Notes under the pieces: model-generated
The model's input: the letters and a program-made list of their open reading frames with translations, nothing else
Told to the model about the DNA's origin: nothing
Database searches by the model: none
Part shown: positions 1 to 11,969 of the stretch, one piece after another
Position numbering within the stretch: the stretch's first letter is position 1
Layout of the letters: every line of letters begins with the position of its first letter
Program-made: the position numbers and the translations under genes
Origin: Ianthella basta
Lineage: Eukaryota; Porifera; Demospongiae; Verongiida; Ianthellidae
Assembly: GCA_964019415.1 (NCBI GenBank)
Contig: OZ025887.1
Coordinates: 5,577,450-5,641,449 of the forward strand
Length of the DNA stretch: 64,000 nucleotides
Direction of reading: 5' to 3'

Positions 1-426
1 CCGCCACATGAAAGCTGTATGAATGTCATACACTGTACATTGTTCAAGCGACTCAAATTACACAGTTACGTGCAGAACACAACCACACAACCACACATTC
101 ACCCATACAAACACTCACACCCAACTACGCTATCCTGAAAGAGACCCTTGTCTGCATTTCTGAGGCTTGGCTATTTCTCTTCAAATCACATAGTTAAATA
201 ATTTATATATACCAGTAGACTTACTGACTGCAGCAGGCAGTGTCAGTAGCTTCCCTTTGGAGTGCCTGTTTTGGCTTAAGTGAATTCACATCAAAGCCCA
301 TGCATTGATAGGCAATGAATAAATAATATGTATCAAAGCATTATTTACTGATGCAGAAAGTCTTTGATGTTAACCATGTACTGCCTAATCACGGTCATCT
401 TTCTGTCCTATGTATGTATGTATGTG

Positions 427-489
<63 letters not shown>

Positions 490-2502
490 AACTCCTCTCT
501 GTGTCTTTCTCTCTCACCCCGCAACTTCCTTGCACGTTTTACAGCCAGTGAAGTATGCTTTAAGCATGTCTGAAACTAGAAGTTTGTGGTTATGTGGAGC
601 ACCTTCTCAAGGCTTCTCCTCCTTGCTGTGGTTTGCCTGAATTCACAAGTGTTCGTATTAGTCATGGTTCAGTGGGTATGTGTGTCCGGTGAATGGGAAG
701 TTTGTGGTCAAGTATAATATTATATGAAAGTTAATTCCACCTGTGTGCAAGGGCATGATCACATCCCTAAGGGAATTCCCCTTGTGGTCAACTATCTATG
801 GGCTTCACTTCCCATTCCTCTAACAACATTAAATTCCTGAAATGTCTGCACTAGTCTAGCAAATTTGATGTCTTCTCTGCATTCCATCGCCCCTCATTCT
901 CTGTGTGGAGAGGTGTGACCCCCACTGTGTGCTGTGTCATGCCGTACGCTAATGCTGAGTAGCTATGCGGCTGTCTGTAAGTCAAAGTGTTGGAAGTGGA
1001 GATATTCAGAGCACAGAAAGGAACTGGCTTTGAATGGTATCTAAGGAATTATCCTTCCCGACAAGCCTTACAACTTTGTACATGCAAGCACATGCGTGTC
1101 AGTATGTCTTCCCCTGCATACAGCTTCCTCCGGCTCAACGTATGTCACCTTATTTAGCCACGCTTTTGCTTCCCTTTGCTGTCATCACCAAAGGTCACAT
1201 ATTATTCCCATTTAGCAATGACACAGTGGCATATGCTGTGCATGTGTCCACTAATCCCAACTGGCCTCTTGCTGTTTGTGGCAGAAGTGGAAGTACACGA
1301 TTGTTTAGTGTGTTCTAGTTTCCTGGAACTTAATTCAAGTGTAAATATACATGCACTGTCAGTGTGGAGCGGTGTGTAGAGTCCCAAACCATTGTTACTA
1401 TGGCAACGCATTGCATCGATTGCGTGAAATGGTGTATGCAGCTGTGGGTCCATCCTTAGTCCAGTACGACTTGCCCTGTATTCTGGTAGACCATCTGGTT
1501 GTCCTGCTTGGGGAGAAGGGGGGAGGGAGAGAAGGGGGAGGGAGAGAGGGAGAGGAGGTGAAATAATGCATTTCACTGTTTGGTGTATCATTTAATTGCA
1601 GAATAACTTTAGTGCAGGAGTTGGGTAATTTGACTGATTGCTCACCCTCAAACTATGACCCCTGTAGTGCTGTAAGCAATTAGCCCTAAACTGGACTGGT
1701 TGTCTCACCAACTGAGGTCAAAGTCTAGGGGAGAGTGTGAGCTCTTTCATGTTCACCACAACTGTTTACCACTCACAGTCCAGCTGTCATGGCAACCTAA
1801 TATGTACCTTATCACACAAATCTTATTCCGGATTAGCACCCTTCATGTGAATGGGGTAGGCTTAGAAGTCCCCTAATGTAGGCCCCTGTTTGTGCATTGA
1901 TATCCTTGGGTCCCCCCTGGACTGAATAACCCTGCCCCTCCCAACCCCACTCCTTACACATATCCTTTCCATCTGTCCCTTTATTAGGAGACCAGTCTTA
2001 TTTTAGTGCACCCCTGCCAATCTGGATGACTTGTAGGGTCTCCTCTGGGACTACTGCATTCCTGTTCACTCAGGATGTGTTGCTATTGTCTGCTTGTGGG
2101 TTTTCTACCCAAAGGGAGTCTTTTGTGCCCCTGTCAATTGTGTGTGCGAGTCTTTGTAGTTTGTACGTTAGCTTTTGACACAAATGACTGATCCCTTTTA
2201 ATGGGGAGCGGTGGTATGGTGAAGTGGCCCATTTAGGCAAGATGCAGTCACGCACTCCTTAGAATTCGCGGCATGATACACTGTTGTGTGTGTGTGTGTG
2301 CTTGTAGTTCAATGCACAGTGTATACCTATTGCCGTACTTAAACCCTAACAGATCAGTTGCTACTTTATGTCCCTTACTGCTCATGCACCCTGTTGTGCC
2401 TGTGTGATGTGTGACGGGTATACCATGACTGTGTGTGGTGTTTGAATGCTCAGGTGCTGTCCTTAAAGTACATACGTTCTTCTCTGTCCTTCTCCCCTTC
2501 AG
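1..2502. other. Intron or upstream sequence of RALGAPB
   Basis: No exon could be recognised here. The stretch holds a (GT)n microsatellite at about 429-486, a purine-rich patch near 1515-1560 and otherwise unstructured sequence. It ends at a good polypyrimidine tract and AG acceptor before the first recognisable RALGAPB exon at 2503, so it is probably mostly intron. The Rap-GAP catalytic domain expected upstream of that exon was not found here. Confidence 0.5.
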
Positions 2503-2965
2503 CCATCCAAGACCGCTTCCCCACCCCCTCACTGCAGAGAACACGACAAGGCAGTGGAGTCAGCCAATCCTTGGCCCAAGCCAGTGCTGGTGGAAGCATT
2601 GACAAGTCTATACACAGCCGGCCGGTGATACGGGACCAGTCAATCGAACCCCCGCCCGCCCCCTACCACACCCAGATATCCCATCGCTCCAAGAAGTACA
2701 AGCGTACGCAGGACTGCGCTGTCGTGGTGGCTTGGCTGGAGAGCATTAACGATATGAACAATTTCCCAATCAGACAGTTGAGCCAGTCTCTCCACGGTTT
2801 GATGCCTCCACCCCCTGTGCCGTCATCTGTTGGATCCCAGCTGCACATTTCGAACAAAGTGTATGCAGGGAAACCATACCTGCCTGTCATCTTTGTATAC
2901 CCACTCCCCTCCGGTTTGTATCGTATACAGACATGGATCCCAGCCACTAGGTACGTACGCACACA

Positions 2966-3056
<91 letters not shown>

Positions 3057-3564
3057 TAGGCATGATGCATGAGATTATCACTTTATTGTGTAGTTTGTGT
3101 ACGTATCTTAGGTGTTGTGACATGTAAACAAGTCACCATAAGCACATTTCCTTGCATTGTTCATAGCATTACTCATTTGGACATAACTATGATAGTCTAA
3201 GACTAGTTCTCAGCTGAATGTTAGGGACTGTGTTCTGTGCCATGAGCGTGTGTGTGGGTCTAGGTGGCACTGTGCAGGTTCACTTGATGTGCAGAACATT
3301 TGCATGTGAATGAATGTGTGGTCAAGGGCCTTCTCTAGGGCACATCAGCCTGGATAGTGTGAGTTTGACTGTTCGGTGACTTGCTTTCCTGTCAGGCATT
3401 CACTTATTGGACCCCTTCTGGACGGGATGGTCGTCTGCAAGCGTGTCCTGCCATTACTGATACGGCAGACGGCAATTAACATCTGTACTGCGTACAGAGT
3501 GGATGCTGAAGAGTGAGTGGGATGAATGTAGTGGACGTGAGTGTGGGTGAATGGGCGAGAGAGG

Positions 3565-3629
<65 letters not shown>

Positions 3630-3635
3630 TGTGTG

Positions 3636-3710
<75 letters not shown>

Positions 3711-4586
3711 GTGTGAGCATGAGAGAGAGAGTTACAGATGTGTACTGGTTATGTGAAGATGCTTAAGAGGGTTCTGTATGCATACACAGCTGTCATGATG
3801 TCTTTTCTCAGTTGCCATTACTAAAGACTATGTAATCCATCACATGACAACCCCCTGTACAATTTTGTAATCACATTGATTTGATACAATGTTACAAAAA
3901 CCACGAGACTATTGCACATAGTGTGGGCTAGGACTTGTGAGAGGGGAGTAAAGGAATATTGTACAGTGAAAGTATAGGGTATCCAGCCTTTGTGTGTGTG
4001 TGCGTCTGTTGACTGTATAGAAAACGTATTGAATTGCATGGTGTGATGCTCCTGGGACTGTTGGGTACTCTTCAAGGTGAACGATTGTTACAGGTGCATC
4101 CTGAGTATTGAAACTACCTGGTTGATATTTTGGCTTCAAAGTATTTGGCGCCCACTCCTGCTATGAATCTATTGCCTGTTATGTGGGAGGGGAAGGTAGA
4201 GGGTAAGGAGGAGGAAGAAGGGAGGGGGCAGGGAGAATGGGAGGGGATGATAGGGAGGCAGGAGACAGGACCTTACATAGACACCTCTTGTGTGTGAATT
4301 AGTTTACCTGAAATGGTGCCACTTTACAAACACAGTCCCTGACTTGAAAACAATCCCCTCTAGAATCTTGTAGTTTGTCCTCATGACCTAATGTGGAAGA
4401 CTAGCAGACACCCATCAACACGTTTCTTCAACCACGTTTGTAACCTGTGTTCTCTCCCTTGCACCCCCTAGCTACAAGCCTCCCACGGCACTGCGAAGAC
4501 AGAGGATTGAAGAAATTGCTGGAGACTATTCTAGGAGTCTATCTGCCTGGGAATTGCACACTGAAGTGTTTGCAGCGTCACCTTAG
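2503..4586 (+). CDS. RALGAPB: RalGAP beta subunit homologue, C-terminal part
   Basis: Last three coding exons of the beta subunit of the Ral GTPase-activating complex, which partners a catalytic alpha subunit to switch off RalA/RalB. Exons are 2503-2950, 3396-3512 and 4472-4586, with the stop TAG at 4584; phases match at both joins. Recognition rests on several blocks shared with human RALGAPB near its C-terminus: [56 protein letters not shown], and [15 protein letters not shown] just before the end. The first visible exon begins in the middle of a codon, so the gene continues leftward; the Rap-GAP domain is not in view. Both introns carry long CA/TG microsatellites, and the first starts at the splice donor itself (GTACGTACGC followed by CA repeats). 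Family assignment is confident; the upstream structure is unknown. Confidence 0.88.
2959..3052. repeat. (CA)n microsatellite in RALGAPB intron
   Basis: Nearly pure CA repeat of about 45 units that begins within ten bases of the 5' splice site at 2951. Confidence 0.97.
3565..3716. repeat. (GT)n microsatellite in RALGAPB intron
   Basis: About 75 GT units with rare interruptions, starting about 50 bases after the donor at 3513. Confidence 0.97.
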
Positions 4587-4700
4587 TGCTTTACATAGCT
4601 AGCTATAGCCTGCATGTGTGTAGTGGCGTGACAGAATGTGCTTATTGTTGACCTCTGTGAACTGCGTAGAATGTGTGTACGGATCGTGATCAAAGTCGAA

Positions 4701-4711
4701 GGGGAATACCC
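4701..4711. promoter_or_regulatory. Near-consensus NF-kappaB site upstream of IkappaB gene
   Basis: The 11-mer GGGGAATACCC lies about 150 bp upstream of the IkappaB ATG, in the 275-bp gap after RALGAPB. It differs by one base from the near-palindromic kappaB form GGGGAATCCCC. NF-kappaB control of IkappaB promoters is established in vertebrates; binding here is inference from a single site. Confidence 0.4.
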
Positions 4712-4861
4712 GAACAGCCCCTTGCGGTTGTCGAGTCTTATAATAGTGCGTACAGCGAGGCGAGAACGCAGTAGGTCAAAGTCTATGTGATTTTGTTGAA
4801 GGAGAGTCGCTTTAGCGCTTTACTTCGTTAAAACCAATACTTGTCACACCCCCGCGGTGAA

Positions 4862-6494
4862 ATGTCTTTCCCCAGTGGCAAACGAAGCGAATTTCAGGTT
4901 GGGTCGCGTGGACTTCGCTCAAGTGTTAACGCCGACCCGAGCCCCGTCACCGCAGTGCACGTGGCAGACCCCGAACAGTTGGATTCGGGCATCTCTGTAG
5001 ACTTGCGAGAGAGGTTGGAAAGGGAACACGTGGACGCTATGGATGATTCCCTTACGACTACGCTGACGAGCGAGGACGTCCGCGCACATTTCAATGTTGG
5101 TTGCGAAGAGACCCTTATGTATCCAGAGGAGGAACAGGAGAGAAAAGACAGCGGCATTCTCAGTGGGCAAGGGCTGTCAGCTTTCGTTCTTCCCAAAGAG
5201 ATACAGGCTTTTCTGCCCAACAGTGAAGGAGACCAGTGAGTAGTTTGCTGTTTTGATTTCGTTTCTGTTCTTGTTGCCTGCGGGTTCACATCTCCCTGCA
5301 TCTGTATTCTCCAGTATTCTCCACTTGGCTGTGGCCCAGAGCCATACCTCGGCCCTGCAGTGGTCCTTCTCCACAATGGATAAAGTGCCTATCCTAAGAA
5401 CATGCTTGGATGACCAAAATGACCTAGGACAGGTGAGTGTGTGTGTAAATGCAAATAAAGAGTAACTTCAATCTTTGCTTGTGGTACTTGCATATACTTG
5501 CATGCAATGTGAGTCACTGCTTGCAACTGTGCCTCTCTGCTCCCTCAGACTCCACTGCACATTGCAGTCCACACAAATGAACCAGGTATTGTTAAGGACC
5601 TTGTCTCTCACGGGGCACAACTGGATCTGGTAGATCGCAATGGCAACACACCCATCCATGTTGCATGCCGCAAAGGTCTTGTGAGGGTACTGGAGGTTAT
5701 CTCTGCAGTAGCACCTCTCCAACGCATTAGAGCTGCCGCAGAACAGAGAAATACACAAGGTAAGATGGAAGGATTGACATCTTGGAGATTGGGCATGAAT
5801 TGATGAGGCATTCTTTCACTCTCTCTGCTCGCCCATGCAGGTCTTGCCTGTCCTCACCTTGGAATGATGAGCTCTGAGAAGGGGGTGGTCAGGTGGCTGC
5901 ACAGTGTAGGAGTGGACATGAATATGCAGGTGGGTGTATGTTCAAATTCAACAAGGCTGTGAATAGTATTTCCATTAATGAGGGTATTCCCCCCATCCCA
6001 TCTTACCCTCGCACGCACACACAACACAACCACCTTTAAATGGAATGTCTGTAGCATCAAATTGTTATTGTTGTCACTTTAGGAGTCTGGCAGTGGCCGA
6101 ACAGCTCTGCACTTTGCTGTAGAGAATGGCTCCCTCCCAATGGCCACTTCTCTAATCACAGACTGTGAAGTGGAAGTTGACATACCAACTTACTCAGGCT
6201 ACACTCCACTCCACATGGCTGCTGGGGGCGACCGTAAGGAGCTTGTCGCCTATCTCATTGCCATGGGAGCAGACCCGTACATGCAAACAGATGAAGAGGA
6301 GATGCCCGAAGACCTCGCACAAGACAGCGAAGTGAGTGCAGTTAGACTTGAAGGGACGAGGGGTTGATGAAAGATTCTGCTGATGTGTGCGTAATATGTA
6401 ATTGAAGTGATGACATTGTCCTGTGTTTCTCTATTTCAAGGTGGCAGACATTTTGCACAGAGTAAAGAGTAGTAGCTGGTTAAATGGACATTAG
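4862..6494 (+). CDS. IkappaB-family NF-kappaB inhibitor
   Basis: Cytoplasmic ankyrin-repeat inhibitor of Rel/NF-kappaB. Six exons (4862-5235, 5315-5432, 5549-5759, 5841-5929, 6083-6331, 6441-6494) join in frame to 364 residues. The N-terminal 120 residues are disordered and carry two DSG motifs: D41-S42-G43-I44-S45 and D96-S97-G98-I99-L100-S101. The second fits the DSGxxS consensus that IKK phosphorylates for beta-TrCP recognition. Residues 125 onward form about six ankyrin repeats in the IkappaB-alpha order, including GDHILHLAVAQ, TPLHIAVHTNEPGIV, GNTPIHVACRKG, GRTALHFAVENG and YTPLHMAAGGD. Only K7 and K95 are lysines before the second degron, unlike IkappaB-alpha with lysines about ten residues upstream. 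No acidic PEST tail like that of IkappaB-alpha is present; the protein ends 17 residues into the last exon. A Bcl-3-like nuclear role is less likely given the degron. Orthology within the IkappaB family is not resolved. Confidence 0.93.
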
Positions 6495-8732
6495 TCAGGA
6501 CTGCTGTCTCTGGAACTAACATACATACGCAGCTTTCGGACCAACTGATTGCCTATTGTTGTTGTGTTGTGGACATGCACTTCTTGTAACACGGAAGCTG
6601 ACACTACAGAATGTATAGCATTTTGTGATGAAACTTATATATTATGTGTGTTGCTGTTTGTGTAACTGTTTTAAAGCAGACACTGTAGCACTTTATCATG
6701 TATTAATTTTATCAAATTACACAATATGCAGTTCTATTGCTTTTATGTTGTGTGCTGTATTGATGTTGTGTTTATTAATCATCTGTGGCAAAAGTGCAAA
6801 CTTTTCGAGTCCAGGGCCTCCTGCATTTGTGAGGCTCATTCCGGTTTTAATTTTGGTGTATCTAATCAAAGGGCCTTCAATTGATAAGCTGGTCCTCGTG
6901 GTGTGTTTTGTCCATACTGTGTATAGGTCAAGTGGGAGGCAATGATTATTACAGAACACTACACTCTGCATCCTTATAAATTATAGACACTTGCATCATC
7001 ACAGCATGAGTAATAATTTCTTATCTATTTTACAAATTTCTAATGTTTATGGTGGAAGTGTTGGATATTGGCAGTGTGGGGAGTAGAAGGGGTGGAGGGC
7101 CGGGGGGAACATGGCATGTGTGACTGACTGAACTTCCTCCTCTGGCAAATGCCTGTTTACCTTTCATATCCCCAGGGGTATGCACTGGAAATACCAGTGC
7201 TTACCCTCATTAGAGATACCTAGCTTGTTATACCAATTGCAAGCAGGGGTCTGTACCTGTGTGTGTACAGGGTCACCCAAGTTAGGGCATGCCTGTTCTG
7301 CCTACCCCGCTTTCTAAACCCCTACACACACAGCATTTCTAGCATACTCAGTCAGGCTTCCTATAAACACTGCATTCACATCATGCACTCATTTCCAGCC
7401 GCGTCCTCCAAAGGGTGTCCCCCTACAAAAGTACCTTAACAGGGTGAGAGTCCAGAAAGTGCTTAAATCCTTCTCTAGTCAGCAGCTCTGGCCGGGCAGG
7501 CACGGATGTGCAGGTGTGTTGTGTATACAGCAGCACAAGGTGTGGATGCCAGCCCAGCAGTGTACAGAACATAATATTATACACATACGCCCAGCAGTGT
7601 ATATAACATATTTATACATACACATAGGTATGAGTCATGATGAGTTGATCTGATAAAGTGGTATACTGGCATCTCCGCTGGCACAATAGGGTTCTCTACA
7701 CACAATGGCCTGTGTAACAGACAAATCCTGCACCAAAGCCAAAGACCAGCTTTCAAGATGTAGAAGTGCAGAGTAGATGCACGCTACCATGGCAACAGGA
7801 TTTACACACATCAATGCTCCTATGGAAACAATCATATATACTCACAGCACTAAGCCTTTGATCCCCTCCAATTTGGTGTTGTATGATGTATACAGTAAAT
7901 TCATCACTGCTGATAGCATACAATCCTCACCACTTATACAGCTAGCACCTTCAAATCGTGCACCAATAAAAGGTGCTCCTGGGAAATATTCATTAATTGA
8001 CTGATCTCAACTAGTCAATCATCAATGGGTCTCCATGCAGTGCTGGCTCTGGAGTTCATCCCTTGTACGTACACTGTGCATACAGCCAATTTCAGACTGG
8101 TTGTCCAAAAGGTAAATGGCAAGTGGCGTGACTTCATAGCAAATGGCATTACTGGACAATAGGTGTGACACAATGACAAGCAGGAAAACTAAGTCATGTC
8201 ACACCATGATCGTTCCGCCATTTGCCATTTTGGCCAACCATTCTGAAATCAACTGTAACACAGTAGTCCTTTCGCATGCATTGTCAGTTCATCTAAGCAC
8301 AATCTCTCAGCCTTTCTCATTCACCACAATACTGCACCATTGCTCATTGTGTCTTCCCATGCAGTCAACTCTTCCATTCCCTACCTGCATGCCTATAATT
8401 CTCTCCACCATACCTGGAACACCATGCTACAAGCTCCCCCAATTCATACTTAGTCAATTTGTAGCCTCATGTACGCCATCACCCTTCACCATCCCCTATA
8501 TTATGTACCCACTATAATATTATAATGGAGTGTACAGCATGCTGTGGCTGTACACACCTAGGGGAGCACACTTCTATGTCCCTTTCACATAACTTCCACT
8601 TTACATCGCTTTCCCCTTGGGAATAAAATCAATCAATTAATTCGAAACCACAACACTCGTTCTGGGAACCACATCACACAGATTGACAGCCATAACATCT
8701 GTCACCAAAGGCCAAGGTGTGACTGTCACTTA
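6495..8732. other. Intergenic region between convergent IkappaB and NAA40 genes
   Basis: No gene could be supported. The stretch contains the IkappaB 3' flank, AT-rich sequence, and an inverted-repeat element at about 8089-8265. Two short open stretches on the minus strand (about 7425-7480 and 7640-7735) have acceptor- and donor-like edges but no recognisable protein match and are not annotated. Confidence 0.5.
8089..8265. mobile_element. Palindromic MITE-like element
   Basis: About 45-base arms lie in opposite orientation: the left arm runs from CAATTTCAGACTGGTTGTCC toward GTGGCGTGAC and the right arm ends GGCCAACCATTCTGAAATC. The core is about 80 bases with no coding potential. This is the shape of a non-autonomous DNA transposon. 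Target duplication was not resolved. Confidence 0.6.
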
Positions 8733-11700
8733 TCACTCTCCCACTGGTTGTTGGACTGGTTTGGGCATGACAAAGGATCGGCTGAGGATGGTGTAGGAGT
8801 AGAGCCCTGCATTTAAGTGGTCACACACTCCAGGGGATGACTCGTCTTCCTCATACCTGAGTAAGATAGCCACACAATGCAGGCAAAGTGGTACAATCAG
8901 AACAACATCCGAGTCCACTCCAAAAAGAGGCAAGTAACAGCTGCAATGAAACCTGTCTATGATGGTCACTGTAAGAGGCAGCCACCTGTGTACAACAGCC
9001 AGCTTCCCTGGGCCACTAACATAGCACTTAAACACTGCAGCCTACAGTACCTCTGTAATGCAGCCACCTCTCTATAAAGGCCAATTACAACTGGCCCACA
9101 GTTGACTGTCTTAGACAGGTTCCACTGCATCATGCAACTTAACACATTCTCACATAACATAATGTGACCAAGGTTTCACACACCACTGGTCAGCCTTACT
9201 TTAGTTTGTGGGTGAAAAATCGAACAGAGGCATCATTTTCTGCAAATGTAAATGTAGGTACAGAGTGCAATGACAACAGGTGAAAATGCTCTCAGCACTG
9301 TACAGCATCCATTAAGCTTTCCTTGTATTGCTACCATACAGTATGGTGCAGCCTTCCCTTGTATTGCTACCATACAGTACGGTGCAGCCTTCCCTTGTAT
9401 TGCTACCATACAGTATGGTGCAGCCTTCCCTTGTATTGCTACCATACAGTATGGTGCAGCCTTCCCTTGTATTGCTACCATACAGTATGGTGCAGCCTTC
9501 CCTTGTATTGCTACCATACAGTATGGTGCAGCCTTCCCTTGTATTGCTACCATACAGTGTGGTGCAGCCTTCCCTTGTATTGCTACCATACAGTACGGTG
9601 CAGCCTTCCCTTGTATTGCTACCATACAGTATGGTGCAGCCTTCCCTTGTATTGCTACCATACAGTACGGTGCAGCCTTCCCTTGTATTGCTACCATACA
9701 GTATGGTGCAGCCTTCCCTTGTATTGCTACCATACAGTATGGTGCAGCCTTCCCTTGTATTGCTACCATACAGTGTGGTGCAGCCTTCCCTTGTATTGCT
9801 ATCATACAGTATGGTGCAGCCTTCCCTTGTATTGCTACCATACAGTATGGTGCAGCCTTCCCTTGTATTGCTATCATACAGTATGGTGCAGCCTTCCCTT
9901 GTATTGCTACCGTACAGTATGGTGCAGCCTTCCCTTGTATTGCTACCATACAGTATGGTGCAGCCTTCCCTTGTATTGCTACCATACAGTATGGTGCAGC
10001 CTTCCCTTGTATTGCTACCATACAGTATGGTGCTGCCTTCCCTTGTATTGCTACCATACAGTGTGGTGCAGCCTTCCCTTGTATTGCTACCATACAGTGT
10101 GGTGCAGCCTTCCCTTGTATTGCTACCATACAGTGTGGTGCAGCCTTCCCTTGTATTGCTACCATACAGTGTGGTGCAGCCTTCCCTTGTATTGCTATCA
10201 TACAGTATGGTGCAGCCTTCCCTTGTATTGCTACCATACAGTATGGTGCAGCCTTCCCTTGTATTGCTACCATACAGTATGGTGCAGCCTTCCCTTGTAT
10301 TGCTACCATACAGTATGGTGCAGCCTTCCCTTGTATTGCTACCATACAGTATGGTGCAGCCTTCCCTTGTATTGCTACCATACAGTATGGTGCAGCCTTC
10401 CCTTGTATTGCTACCATACAGTATGGTGCAGCCTTCCCTTGTATTGCTATCATACAGTATGGTGCAGCCTATCTGTCTACTGCACAGACATCCATTGAAT
10501 GGAAAGCCATGTAAAGTAGACATGATGCCTTCGTTCCGGTGATGTAAACACTTGACCATATAACACATGAAAGTATTCACCCAGGGGTGCAGTCACAAGG
10601 TGGAGTCCCCATTATAACTCAACACAGGTTTATGACCAAATTTGTGTGTGCTCACCTTTAAACACTGTCAACACCACTTTCTTCATCTTTGTTCTGGGAA
10701 AGCAAAGACACAAGTGCCGGTTTGTGTGCAAAATTGAAAGGAACAGACAATGAAGGCGTGCATACAAGACTTTATTAGGGGCCACATGCTTGTAGTAACA
10801 TTCTGAAACCAAATGCACTCATCTGTAAAGGTAGTGTAGTACCTGGCTGCCAAAAGCTCCAGAATTTGCATCAAGAATTTCCCCAATCCTTTTCTCCTGA
10901 CTTCCTCAGCCAGATGGACCTCGTAGCTACGTAGCATTGGGAAGATGGCACAATACAATCACATACACCCCCCCTGTTGGGAAGTGAAAGCTTGTTACAA
11001 AGGGAGGACAATGAACCCAACTTTATTCGGAAGGCGCATGAGTCCCTTATCATCAACCGCTCTATAGTCACATGCATCATGTGATGTGTGACAGGTTTCA
11101 CTGTCAGAAATGTTCTCTCATGTGACTCAAGTCAGCAAAAGTTGTACACAATAACACTCAATGTGCCTGGGACTCCAGCACATTTCAAGTGAGTGCCCTT
11201 CAAGATTGATTCAATTCAAAGTTGGTTAAGGGGTGAAATATAATCACAGGCAATTTACATGCCTTGCGTTGGGTCACAATTCCATCCACACAAAAGACAT
11301 TCTTCCTTCAAACACTACTATTTAGTACATGTCTCACACTAGCAATACACAACCATATGCGTGCAGATTGTATGGGAATGGTGACCCCCCCAGACACTTG
11401 GGCCATGTACTTCAGGTCAGTAACTCTTTACAATCATGATGTCACATGTAGGTAGTTAGGTCATCCCTCACACACTGGGCATCAAACTGCATTACATCAT
11501 GTGAGGGTCTCTAACTGGAGTGAGTGGAGTGTGTTGCTTGTGGTGCCCACACTTGGGCGTCCTGGTCCTACTCGCCACTCACCAGTAGGCGACTTCAAAG
11601 CCTTCATCAAGGTCAAAACGAAAGTTTACGAAACCACACGGCTTTCCACTTTCTCGCGAGTGTGCAATGATGAAGCTACAAAGAGAAGCAGCAACCCAAA

Positions 11701-11914
11701 CAGTGCACTCACTATCCCCCTCCTCCTCCTCCTCCATGCACAATACATGACCATGAGAGATGTACTAGGTCAGTAGCACAGGTGTGTGCACACAAACAAC
11801 TACGTACTATGCATCTTCGTCTGTAAGTTCAGTCCACTTTTCTCTGTCTTTCCAGCCCCACCCTCCAGAGATGTAGCTGCAGTGAGAATACAGTGTAATG
11901 TAGATAGTGTCATG

Positions 11915-11969
<55 letters not shown>

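Noticed and set aside
1034..1318. 94-codon frame as a possible upstream RALGAPB exon
   Set aside because: No similarity to RalGAP beta and no matching splice sites in phase.
7425..7735. Two minus-strand exon-like segments between IkappaB and NAA40
   Set aside because: Plausible edges, but no recognisable protein, and the two do not join to a longer coherent frame.
9318..10470. CRISPR-like appearance of regular 36-bp units
   Set aside because: There are no unique spacers between repeats; the whole unit repeats in tandem, and the genome is eukaryotic.
9233..10580. Open frames of about 400 codons on both strands
   Set aside because: They are translations of the 36-bp minisatellite; the period is a multiple of three and the unit lacks stops. 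The array lies in an NAA40 intron.
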